This document shows, piece after piece, positions 16,263 to 22,164 of a DNA stretch of 22,849 nucleotides (its first letter is position 1; each line of letters begins with the position of its first letter). The notes beneath the pieces were generated by a model, which worked only from the letters and a program-made list of their open reading frames with translations, was not told where the DNA came from and did not search any database. Position numbers and translations under genes: made by a program. The DNA is from QQUK01 sp913009765 (GTDB lineage Bacteria; Zixibacteria; MSB-5A5; GN15; FEB-12), in NCBI GenBank assembly GCA_937900185.1, contig CALCCW010000193.1, forward strand, positions 1-22,849, written 5' to 3'.

Positions 16263-16673
16263 ATGATTAATACTAAAATAACTATTATCTTATCTCTTCT
16301 CTTTGCCCTACTGGCAATCGGTTGTTCAAGCAGCAACCCACCGTCAGTACCTCTTTCAAATTTTTCTCCTGAGATTGTAAACAACATTGATGCCTTTTCA
16401 TTCCAAATTACAAACGGCGAAAACATTACAACAACAGTTGAATACTCTTGGGAAAACACCGGAACCCAGGCAACTATTGATCATTCTACAACAACCACAG
16501 CCGGGACAGCTTCTATTGTAATTTTCGATGCTGATTCAGCACAGGTATACACAAACGGGTTAGTTGCCTCTGCCAATGAACCGACTACAGTTGGAACTGC
16601 CGGCACATGGAAAATTCGAGTAAGTTTTGTTAATTATAGTGGTACTGCGAATTTTAGACTACAAAAGCTGTAG
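16263..16673 (+). CDS. Small beta-rich putative lipoprotein
   Basis: A 136-residue protein with a lipoprotein-type signal ending in LLAIGC (Cys21), then a Ser/Pro linker and a domain of short Thr/Val-rich strands. The pattern FSFQITNGENITTTVEYSWE ... IVIFDADSAQVYTNG ... TWKIRVSFVNYSGTANFRLQK suggests a compact beta-sandwich, as in small carbohydrate- or protein-binding domains. The function is unknown. It is probably anchored to a membrane and faces the periplasm or surface. It is a single gene ending at a strong terminator 31 bp downstream. Only a weak ribosome site (GTGAG) precedes the ATG. Confidence 0.75.
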   Translation: MINTKITIILSLLFALLAIGCSSSNPPSVPLSNFSPEIVNNIDAFSFQITNGENITTTVEYSWENTGTQATIDHSTTTTAGTASIVIFDADSAQVYTNGLVASANEPTTVGTAGTWKIRVSFVNYSGTANFRLQKL

Positions 16674-16704
16674 ACAAACAAACATCGCTAAGTAGACAAA
16701 AGAG

Positions 16705-16730
16705 CTGTCAGATTTTTTGACAGTTTTTTT
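16705..16730 (+). terminator. Rho-independent terminator after the small lipoprotein gene
   Basis: CTGTCA (16705-16710) pairs with TGACAG (16718-16723) across a seven-base loop and is followed directly by seven T residues. Confidence 0.85.
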
Positions 16731-16752
16731 GTGAATTTATTTATTGTATTTC

Positions 16753-16781
16753 TTGACGACCTGTGAATATCTTTCTATCAT
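16753..16781 (+). promoter_or_regulatory. Predicted promoter of the alcohol dehydrogenase gene
   Basis: TTGACG (16753-16758) and TATCAT (16776-16781) are 17 bases apart. The expected start is near 16788, 29 bases before the ATG, leaving room for the AAGGAG ribosome site at 16806-16811. Confidence 0.55.
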
Positions 16782-16816
16782 ATACTAAGAAAATCTATTA
16801 TACACAAGGAGTCGTT

Positions 16817-17830
16817 ATGAACAAAGTGAAAGCGTACGCCGCCTTATCTGCCGGAGCATTATTAGAATCTTTCGAATATTCTCAGGGAGAATTGCAAGCA
16901 GAAGATGTTGAAATTAAAGTTCATTATTGTGGAATTTGTCATTCAGACCTTTCCATGATTAATAATGAATGGGGTATGTCGGCATATCCATTAGTCCCCG
17001 GTCATGAGGTAGCAGGTGAGATTGTTGCATTGGGTAAAAAAGTTACCCATTTGAAAGTCGGACAAAAAATCGGTTTGGGTTGGTATTCTAAAAGCTGTAT
17101 GGTCTGTGAGTTCTGTATGGATGGGGATCATAATCTTTGTTCAAATAATGAATCTACAATCGCCGGTCGTCATGGCGGTTTTGCCGATAGAGTCAGATGT
17201 CATTTCAGTTGGGCGATTCCAATACCGGATCAACTCCCTCTTGAAAAAACAGGACCGCTCTTTTGTGGCGGCATAACAGTTTTTAACCCAATAATTCAAA
17301 ATAACGTGCAGCCAACTGATCGAGTTGGTGTTGTTGGCATAGGGGGACTTGGGCATATGGCTATTCAGTTTCTTAACAAATGGGGTTGCAATGTAACCGC
17401 TTTTACATCATCAGAAAATAAAGCTGACGAAGCACGAAAATTGGGTGCTCATAATATTGTTAATTCTCGTGATGATTCCGCTCTTGAAAAAATTGCGAAC
17501 TCTTTGGATTTCCTACTTGTAACAGTCAATGTCCCACTTAATTGGGAACTCTATATCAATGCTCTTAAATCAAAAGGTCGACTTCATTTTGTAGGTGCTG
17601 TTTTAGAACCAATTCCGGTTGGGGCATTCCCTCTCATTATGAAACAACGTTCTATATCAGGTTCTCCTCTTGGATCTCCTGAGACAACACGGAAGATGCT
17701 TGAGTTTTGTGTACAGCATGATATCGTTCCTCAAACAGAATTATTTCCAATGTCAAAAGTAAATGATGCTATAGAGCATTTAAAAGCAGGAAAGGCTCGT
17801 TATAGAATTATTCTACAAAATGATTTTTAA
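16817..17830 (+). CDS. Zinc-dependent alcohol dehydrogenase (cinnamyl alcohol dehydrogenase/YahK type)
   Basis: Medium-chain zinc dehydrogenase, 337 residues, that interconverts alcohols and aldehydes with NAD(P)H. Catalytic zinc ligands are Cys41 (in CGICHSD), His63 with Glu64 (GHEVAGE) and Cys150. The structural zinc ligands are Cys94, Cys97, Cys100 and Cys108. The Rossmann motif GIGGLGH is at 174-180. The strand after it ends in FTSSENK rather than an acidic residue, which favours NADP(H), as in the CAD/YahK subfamily. The true start is the ATG at 16817 with AAGGAG five bases upstream; an in-frame ATG at 16763 lies within the predicted promoter. The substrate is probably a range of aldehydes. 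It is a single gene ending at a hairpin. Confidence 0.9.
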   Translation: MNKVKAYAALSAGALLESFEYSQGELQAEDVEIKVHYCGICHSDLSMINNEWGMSAYPLVPGHEVAGEIVALGKKVTHLKVGQKIGLGWYSKSCMVCEFCMDGDHNLCSNNESTIAGRHGGFADRVRCHFSWAIPIPDQLPLEKTGPLFCGGITVFNPIIQNNVQPTDRVGVVGIGGLGHMAIQFLNKWGCNVTAFTSSENKADEARKLGAHNIVNSRDDSALEKIANSLDFLLVTVNVPLNWELYINALKSKGRLHFVGAVLEPIPVGAFPLIMKQRSISGSPLGSPETTRKMLEFCVQHDIVPQTELFPMSKVNDAIEHLKAGKARYRIILQNDF

Positions 17831-17864
17831 TAGTTAATAAACAAAACTTTTCTTAAAAAAATAT

Positions 17865-17892
17865 ACCTCGCTAAGATTTATCTTAGCGAGGT
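17865..17892. terminator. Perfect 12-bp hairpin between convergent genes, probable bidirectional terminator
   Basis: ACCTCGCTAAGA (17865-17876) and TCTTAGCGAGGT (17881-17892) pair perfectly around a TTTA loop. The plus strand continues TTCTATAT, and the minus strand has a T-run three bases further on. It lies between two converging genes. Confidence 0.75.
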
Positions 17893-17953
17893 TTCTATAT
17901 GAAATTATTATAAGAGTTTACCATCCCTTAAATTAAATCATTCAATGATAAAA

Positions 17954-18181
17954 TTATTTAAACAAAAACTCAACTTTCTCAATCGACTTTACAATCGTAT
18001 GAGTAGTTTCGTTATCTATTGTTGGTATTTGTAAATCTCTATAACCGGCTACTAACAATGCTAACACAATGAAAATTACAAGTAATGAGGAATAAGAAAT
18101 AACCTGCATTAAAAGGTGAATAATTTTTACGGCAAGAAATAATCCTAAAAGAATCAAAAAAGCCATGAAAAATTCATTCAT
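17954..18181 (-). CDS. Small membrane protein of unknown function
   Basis: A 75-residue protein with two closely spaced hydrophobic stretches (about residues 3-25 and 30-46) and a polar tail of about 28 residues ending in EKVEFLFK. I recognise no family. The start is well supported: GGAG lies five bases before the ATG. It converges on the alcohol dehydrogenase gene and shares its terminator hairpin. About 217 bp separate it from the divergent transporter gene. Confidence 0.65.
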   Translation of the reverse strand: MNEFFMAFLILLGLFLAVKIIHLLMQVISYSSLLVIFIVLALLVAGYRDLQIPTIDNETTHTIVKSIEKVEFLFK

Positions 18182-18363
18182 ATATGCTCCTTTTCATTGA
18201 TTAAGTTTTTTAGTGCCTTATAATAAAATCATATTCTCCTTTTTATGGCTTTGCATGACATTATGATAATTATCGACCATCACACTAAAAACTTGAGTTT
18301 TCACACACAAAAACAGATGATTCAGTCAACTATATGTTTTCTTTTATTGTTCATAATACTCAC

Positions 18364-18392
18364 TTGACACATCTGTTTAATAAATCTATTAT
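18364..18392 (+). promoter_or_regulatory. Near-consensus promoter immediately before the NicO-like gene
   Basis: TTGACA (18364-18369), a 17-base spacer and TATTAT (18387-18392). The next six bases lead straight into ATG at 18399, so the expected transcription start falls on or next to the start codon, implying a leaderless mRNA. Confidence 0.65.
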
Positions 18393-18398
18393 TCCGTC

Positions 18399-19148
18399 AT
18401 GACTGATTTACAAACTGCCTTGGCATCGGGAAACCTCATCGTTCTACTTTGGACCGCAGGAACATTGGGTATCATACATACAATCTTGGGACCGGATCAT
18501 TATGTTCCGTTTATTATGATGTCAAAAGCACAGAACTGGTCACGCAAAAAAACAACTCTTATTACTTTTCTATGTGGGTTAGGGCATGTCGGCAGTTCAT
18601 TGATAATCGGAATATTTCTTGCTTGGATTGGAATGGCAACTGCCGATTGGGCTGACAGCCGTTTTGCTTTTTGGCAGGGCGTTCGCGGAAACCTATCGGC
18701 ATGGCTTTTAATAGGAGTCGGTGCCGCATTTATGATTTGGGGACTCAAAAAAGGATGGCGTGGAGAAACCCACAGTCATGCTCATTTCCATGGCAATTCA
18801 TTAGAGCATTCCCATGAACATAACCACAATGACGAACATATGCATGTTCACGAAAATAAAGTCTCCCAGATGACTCCTTGGATATTGTTCACAATATTTA
18901 TTTTTGGTCCCTGCGAATCACTAATACCTCTCATACTGTCGGCGTGGTCGGTCTCCGGTGGTATCGGTATTGCTTTAGTATCTTTGGTTTTTGGAGCAGC
19001 AACTATTATTACTATTATGGGTACTGTTGCAGTTCTAATGGCAGGAATTAAAAAAATCCCACTCGGTAAACTTGAACGATGGTCAACAGCTCTTGCCGGC
19101 TTTTCTTTAGTTGCCTGCGGTGCCGCTATTCAATGGTTAGGGTTATAA
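18399..19148 (+). CDS. NicO/UreH-like metal transporter with a His-rich loop
   Basis: A 249-residue membrane protein with about six helices. The first helix holds LGIIHTILGPDHYVPFI (23-39), with the His...Asp-His arrangement (His27, Asp33, His34) seen in nickel/cobalt transporters of the NicO/RcnA/UreH group. A cytoplasmic or periplasmic loop carries 11 His in 27 residues (125-151), a likely metal-binding stretch. A second conserved motif is FGPCESLIPLIL (169-180). Probable role: nickel, cobalt or zinc movement; direction and metal cannot be told, and no urease or hydrogenase genes are nearby. No Shine-Dalgarno sequence precedes the ATG; see the promoter entry. It ends at a bidirectional terminator. 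Confidence 0.8.
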   Translation: MTDLQTALASGNLIVLLWTAGTLGIIHTILGPDHYVPFIMMSKAQNWSRKKTTLITFLCGLGHVGSSLIIGIFLAWIGMATADWADSRFAFWQGVRGNLSAWLLIGVGAAFMIWGLKKGWRGETHSHAHFHGNSLEHSHEHNHNDEHMHVHENKVSQMTPWILFTIFIFGPCESLIPLILSAWSVSGGIGIALVSLVFGAATIITIMGTVAVLMAGIKKIPLGKLERWSTALAGFSLVACGAAIQWLGL

Positions 19149-19184
19149 AAAAAGACAGACGCTGAAAACAGCATCTGCCTTTTT
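19149..19184. terminator. Terminator after the NicO-like gene, bidirectional in form
   Basis: The stem is AAAAAG, CAGA, GCTG pairing with CAGC, TCTG, CTTTTT, with two single mismatches and an AAAA loop. It starts at the base after the stop codon, and the A and T arms make it work in both directions. It also faces the bacilliredoxin gene. Confidence 0.8.
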
Positions 19185-19196
19185 ATAATTTACAGA

Positions 19197-19223
19197 ACAT
19201 ACTTCGTCTTCACTCAGTATGAC
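19197..19223 (-). repeat. Dispersed repeat copy 3
   Basis: Read on the minus strand it starts GTCATACTGAG and ends CGAAGTATGT, the same ends as the copy at 11954-11980 with a diverged centre. It lies between a terminator and the end of the bacilliredoxin gene. Confidence 0.6.
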
Positions 19224-19238
19224 TTATTAAAATAATTC

Positions 19239-19730
19239 TTAACGACCATTTCGCTCTGCTGAACTAAATGCCTCTTTCAATTTTTCTTCAGATACTGATG
19301 GTCCCTCAGCCTTACAATACTTATCAAATGCAGGGGTCAGCTTGGCGGCAATCTGTTCGTAGTCAAACCCTTCGATTTCAGACCGAGGTATAAAATGCAC
19401 CACCTGACTATTTTTTAAGAGAGCTACCGAAGGTGACGATGGCGGCAATTCGGAAAAATACGATCTCGCTTTTGCGGTTGCATCTTTATCTACTCCTGCA
19501 AAAACAGTTGCGATATTATCAGGTATTGTCTTGTTTTGTAATGCAAAACCAACACCAGGTCTTGCACCACCTGCGGCACAGCCACAAACTGAATTGATTA
19601 AAATCATCGAGGTTCCCGACTTTTTCATAAATAATTCAACATCAGATTCATTTTTTAAGGCTTTCACACCGATATCAACCAATTCTTTTTCCATCCACCC
19701 AACCGTTTGCGGGTCATATTTTGTCATCAT
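19239..19730 (-). CDS. BrxA/BrxB-family bacilliredoxin (YphP/YqiW, DUF1094)
   Basis: Small thioredoxin-fold thiol-disulfide protein, 163 residues. The active site is CGC at 49-51 in INSVCGCAAGGARPG, the hallmark of the BrxA/BrxB (YphP/YqiW) family. In Firmicutes these remove bacillithiol from proteins after oxidative stress. Whether this organism makes bacillithiol cannot be told from the window. The C-terminal half holds FIPRSEIEGF, which is family-typical. The extra tail after about residue 145 is longer than in Bacillus proteins of about 145 residues. ATG at 19730 (a second ATG follows directly) has AAAGGA seven bases upstream. It is divergent from the superoxide dismutase gene, which hints at a joint stress response. 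Confidence 0.9.
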   Translation of the reverse strand: MMTKYDPQTVGWMEKELVDIGVKALKNESDVELFMKKSGTSMILINSVCGCAAGGARPGVGFALQNKTIPDNIATVFAGVDKDATAKARSYFSELPPSSPSVALLKNSQVVHFIPRSEIEGFDYEQIAAKLTPAFDKYCKAEGPSVSEEKLKEAFSSAERNGR

Positions 19731-20000
19731 ATTATTATATTCCTTTCAAGAATGTTTATCTTATTTTCAATCTATAATACAATATAATACGGATTAGTTC
19801 CGCAAACAGTGCAAATAATAGATTAATTTTCTCTTTTTTAGCTATCTTTACCTGTCTTTACTTTTATTTACTGGTATAAGTATACTCTGAGTAAATTCAA
19901 GGGTCGATTTACTCTATTTATTTGCTTATTCGGGAACAAACAGAACCATAAACTGTTTATGATTTTATAATAGAAAACAAAAATTTGAAAGGATTTTAAA
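19731..20000. promoter_or_regulatory. Divergent control region between the bacilliredoxin and sodA genes
   Basis: A 270-bp AT-rich spacer. It holds a TATAAT (19966-19971) as likely -10 of sodA, a 15-bp palindrome CATAAACTGTTTATG (19947-19961) directly upstream of it, and an inverted repeat GAGTAAAT / ATTTACTC (19889-19896 and 19907-19914). No good -35 box stands before the TATAAT, so an activator may be needed. The palindromes are candidate binding sites for a stress regulator. Confidence 0.5.
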
Positions 20001-20603
20001 ATGTCATATTCATTACCCGAACTTCCGTACTCTTATGATGCTCTTGAGCCGTATATCGATGCGAAGACGATGGAGATTCATCACACCAAACATCACAACG
20101 CCTATATCACCAATGTCAATAATGCTTTGGCTGACCATGCTGATTTAGCGGCAAAATCTGGAGAAGAACTGATTTCAGATTTAAACGCTATCCCGGATTC
20201 TATTCGCTCTGCTGTTCAAAACAACGGAGGTGGGTATGTAAACCATTCAACGTTTTGGCAGATTATGAAAAAAGATGTTCCTTTTGCAGGTGAAGTCGCT
20301 GATGCTGTCAATTCAGAGCTTGGCGGATTTGAGCAGTTCAAAGATGCCTTTGCCAAAGCTGCTGCCACCCGATTTGGTTCAGGATGGGCTTGGCTTGTTG
20401 TTGATGGCGGTAAACTTGAAATTATGAGTACAGCCAATCAAGACTCTCCCCTTTCTGTCGGGAAAAAACCTGTTTTGGGTCTTGATGTGTGGGAGCATGC
20501 TTATTATCTGCATTATCAGAACCGTCGTCCCGATTATATTCAGGCGTTTTTTAAAATTATCAACTGGGAAAAAGTAAACGAATTTTATTTAGCCGCAAAA
20601 TAA
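20001..20603 (+). CDS. sodA: Superoxide dismutase, Mn type (Fe/Mn family)
   Basis: Converts superoxide into hydrogen peroxide and oxygen in the cytoplasm; there is no signal peptide. The 200-residue protein follows the family closely. Metal ligands are His27, His82, Asp162 and His166 (LDVWEHAYY). The Gly at 78 in NNGGGYVNHS and Gln147 in STANQDSPL are the outer-sphere residues typical of Mn rather than Fe enzymes, so Mn or cambialistic use is predicted. Start ATG has AAAGGA seven bases upstream. It is probably transcribed alone, with a TATAAT 30 bases upstream and a strong terminator downstream. It is divergent from a bacilliredoxin gene. Confidence 0.96.
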   Translation: MSYSLPELPYSYDALEPYIDAKTMEIHHTKHHNAYITNVNNALADHADLAAKSGEELISDLNAIPDSIRSAVQNNGGGYVNHSTFWQIMKKDVPFAGEVADAVNSELGGFEQFKDAFAKAAATRFGSGWAWLVVDGGKLEIMSTANQDSPLSVGKKPVLGLDVWEHAYYLHYQNRRPDYIQAFFKIINWEKVNEFYLAAK

Positions 20604-20627
20604 AATATTTTCGTTAAAGTTCCTTAA

Positions 20628-20646
20628 GACAGGACAATGCCCTGTC
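20628..20646. repeat. Small hairpin downstream of sodA
   Basis: GACAGG (20628-20633) pairs with CCTGTC (20641-20646) across a seven-base loop. No T-run follows. It sits just before the main terminator. Confidence 0.5.
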
Positions 20647-20658
20647 GCCAAAGTTCGT

Positions 20659-20687
20659 AAGGGCGTTTAGTAAAACGCCCTTTTTTT
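20659..20687 (+). terminator. Strong rho-independent terminator of sodA
   Basis: AAGGGCGTTT (20659-20668) pairs perfectly with AAACGCCCTT (20673-20682) around AGTA and runs into a total of seven T residues. Confidence 0.9.
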
Positions 20688-20710
20688 ATCATTATCACTC
20701 TAAATTATGA

Positions 20711-20977
20711 CTACTTAGCTATCGGAAGAGGGCATCTGCCCTTCCACTTAGGACCTCATTTACGAGACAGGAGATCACTCTCTTTACCGCTCTGCTTATA
20801 ACGATTGTAATACTTTAAAAATGTTCGACGGTCAGTATCGGTTGCTTCATAAAACTCCCAGACAAACTTATACTTGGGATGTTCTTTCTTTTTAACTAAC
20901 TCGTATTCTTTCATTAAAAAACGATACTTATGAAGATAATTACGCTTAATTGTACTATCTTGGCTATTTAATCTCAT
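20711..20977 (-). pseudogene. Decayed N-terminal fragment of a helix-turn-helix transposase-type protein
   Basis: The first 73 residues resemble the N-terminal DNA-binding part of DDE transposase or integrase-like proteins (KYKFVWEFYEATDTDRRTFL, then KYYNRYKQSG). The frame stops at TGA (20756-20758) just after DLLSRK. In the same frame it continues GPKWKGRCPLPIAK to a TAG at 20711. RKRGPKWK-type sequence is what related proteins have at this point, from memory, so the TGA is most simply a CGA-to-TGA nonsense change. The catalytic domain is missing; sodA's terminator begins 25 bp further on. Likely a relic of an insertion sequence, with no obvious inverted ends. Confidence 0.6.
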
Positions 20978-21111
20978 AACTCAAAATTACCTTTTATTTT
21001 AATATATTATAATTTTGGTTACGAATTAACTAACTTATACAGCAATTGACAGACAGGTAAATAACTAATTGACTCTTTCTCAAAGCGAACCATGCACATT
21101 AAAATATCTCA
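20978..21111. other. Intergenic region without recognisable features
   Basis: AT-rich spacer between the transposase relic and the terminators of the histone-like gene. I see no coding frame or clear regulatory signal. Confidence 0.4.
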
Positions 21112-21143
21112 CAAAAAAACCCGCATCCTGTGAGGATGCGGGT
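21112..21143 (-). terminator. Second terminator downstream of the histone-like gene
   Basis: On the minus strand a perfect 10-bp stem ACCCGCATCC / GGATGCGGGT (21119-21143) with a five-base loop is followed by seven T residues. Confidence 0.9.
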
Positions 21144-21151
21144 CTATAATC

Positions 21152-21186
21152 AAAAAATCCGTTACATATAATATAACGAATTTTTA
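21152..21186 (-). terminator. First terminator downstream of the histone-like gene
   Basis: On the minus strand AAAAATTCGTTA pairs with TAACGGATTTTT (one G-U pair) and ends in a T-run. It lies eight bases after the stop codon, and a second terminator follows within 10 bp. Confidence 0.7.
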
Positions 21187-21193
21187 AGATGTC

Positions 21194-21655
21194 TTAGTAA
21201 CGACGAGTTCTTTTTACACGACGAGCTGTTGCTTTACGTGGAGTTCTTTTCTTAGGAGCAGCTTTGCGAGTTGTTCTTTTTTTTGCTGTTGCTTTGTAAG
21301 AACGTGTTTTTGAAGGAGAGCGGCGTGAAGCAGCTTTACGTGGTGTTGGTTTTGTTGATTTGCCATAAGCTTTAAATGCGTTAGATGGACCTTTGTTACC
21401 TCTCCATACTGATGGAGATGCTTTTTTCAAAGATAAATCAACAGCTTTGTAACGTACTGAATAAACTGTACGACCTAATTGACGTGCACACCATGCGGTT
21501 TCATAACGACGGTAATATTTGCGCATGAAAGACATTTCAGCTCTTGTCCATGGACGAGAAACTTTACGTGGTGAAGATTTGCGTGGAGCAGCTTTACGAG
21601 TAGCCGGTCTACGTGTGGTTGGTGTGCGTCTTGTTTTAGTTCTACGAATAGCCAT
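21194..21655 (-). CDS. Histone H1-like basic protein with a central Myb/SANT-like DNA-binding domain
   Basis: A 153-residue, extremely basic protein. Residues 1-34 and 98-153 are low-complexity tails of Lys, Arg, Ala, Pro, Ser and Thr, resembling histone H1 tails. They contain SPRK (28-31), TPRK (104-107 and 138-141) and SPSK (113-116), motifs that bind the minor groove in eukaryotic H1. Between them, residues 35-84 fit a Myb/SANT-like helix-turn-helix: PWTRAEMSFMRKYY ... CARQLGRTVYSVRYKAVDLSL. The likely role is nucleoid organisation or broad regulation. AAGGAG six bases before the ATG and two tandem terminators suggest high expression. Its composition makes homology searches unreliable; the function is inferred. 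Confidence 0.8.
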   Translation of the reverse strand: MAIRRTKTRRTPTTRRPATRKAAPRKSSPRKVSRPWTRAEMSFMRKYYRRYETAWCARQLGRTVYSVRYKAVDLSLKKASPSVWRGNKGPSNAFKAYGKSTKPTPRKAASRRSPSKTRSYKATAKKRTTRKAAPKKRTPRKATARRVKRTRRY

Positions 21656-21681
21656 ATGTTACTCCTTGTTTGACAAGTTAC

Positions 21682-21708
21682 ATTATGCGGATAAGACTAT
21701 GGCATAAT
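21682..21708. promoter_or_regulatory. Inverted repeat upstream of the histone-like gene, possible operator
   Basis: ATTATGC (21682-21688) and GCATAAT (21702-21708) form a perfect seven-base inverted repeat with a 13-base centre, 27 bases before the start codon. The minus-strand CATAAT within it could serve as a -10 box, so a bound protein could control the promoter. Confidence 0.4.
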
Positions 21709-22036
21709 CATCCCGCAGTTTTTTCTTAAGTTACTTACTCCTATACATCGACCGTTTCATAAAATCCTTAATACCAATTATTTAAGAATTTCAATAAGAT
21801 GCTTAAAGTCTATGATGTGCAAATTATGCACAGATAACAAATGTGCTAATAATCGGTAGCTTTAACTATATTTGCTCAGTTTTTAACACTATTTAAGACG
21901 GCAACATCAAGGGATAACCCTTAGTCTTTCAACATATTACATGCCATGAATAATATTGAACAGAAAGTGAAAGAGAAAAAGACTACATAAGAATGAAAAT
22001 GGACATCTGTTGTCATTAAAAAATAAATTACAGTAG

Positions 22037-22071
22037 AAATAATAGTTATTTTTTTGTAGCTATTATTTTTT
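22037..22071 (+). terminator. Terminator-like hairpin without an upstream plus-strand gene
   Basis: AAATAATAG (22037-22045) pairs perfectly with CTATTATTT (22060-22068) across a 14-base loop and leads into a T-run to 22071. The stem is AT-rich and thus weak. No protein gene precedes it on this strand. Confidence 0.4.
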
Positions 22072-22110
22072 GTTGATAAAAATCTGATAATTTCTCACAT
22101 TTTTTATGAA

Positions 22111-22131
22111 TAAGTTCAAAATGCGAACTTA
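22111..22131. repeat. Inverted repeat before the AI-2E-family gene, possible operator
   Basis: TAAGTTC (22111-22117) and GAACTTA (22125-22131) form a perfect seven-base inverted repeat with a seven-base centre, 33 bases before the ATG at 22165. ATTATAAC follows directly and could hold a -10 box. Confidence 0.45.
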
Positions 22132-22164
22132 ATTATAACAGGTTGTTTACTCTTTTGGAGAACT

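Larger units (their letters stand above)
21709..22164. other. Structured intergenic region, no protein gene seen
   Basis: This region of about 450 bp separates the divergent histone-like and AI-2E-family genes. It holds a 17-bp palindrome TGTGCAAATTATGCACA (21816-21832), a short AAGGG/CCCTT hairpin near 21911, a plus-strand terminator-like hairpin (22037-22071) and an inverted repeat TAAGTTC/GAACTTA (22111-22131) just before the next gene. No convincing open frame is present. Confidence 0.5.

Noticed and set aside
16181..16459. 92-codon frame antisense to the small lipoprotein gene
   Set aside because: The plus-strand gene has a signal peptide and a terminator; the antisense frame has no support.
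16763..16816. Earlier start of the alcohol dehydrogenase
   Set aside because: The ATG at 16817 has an excellent AAGGAG, and the longer form overlaps the promoter.
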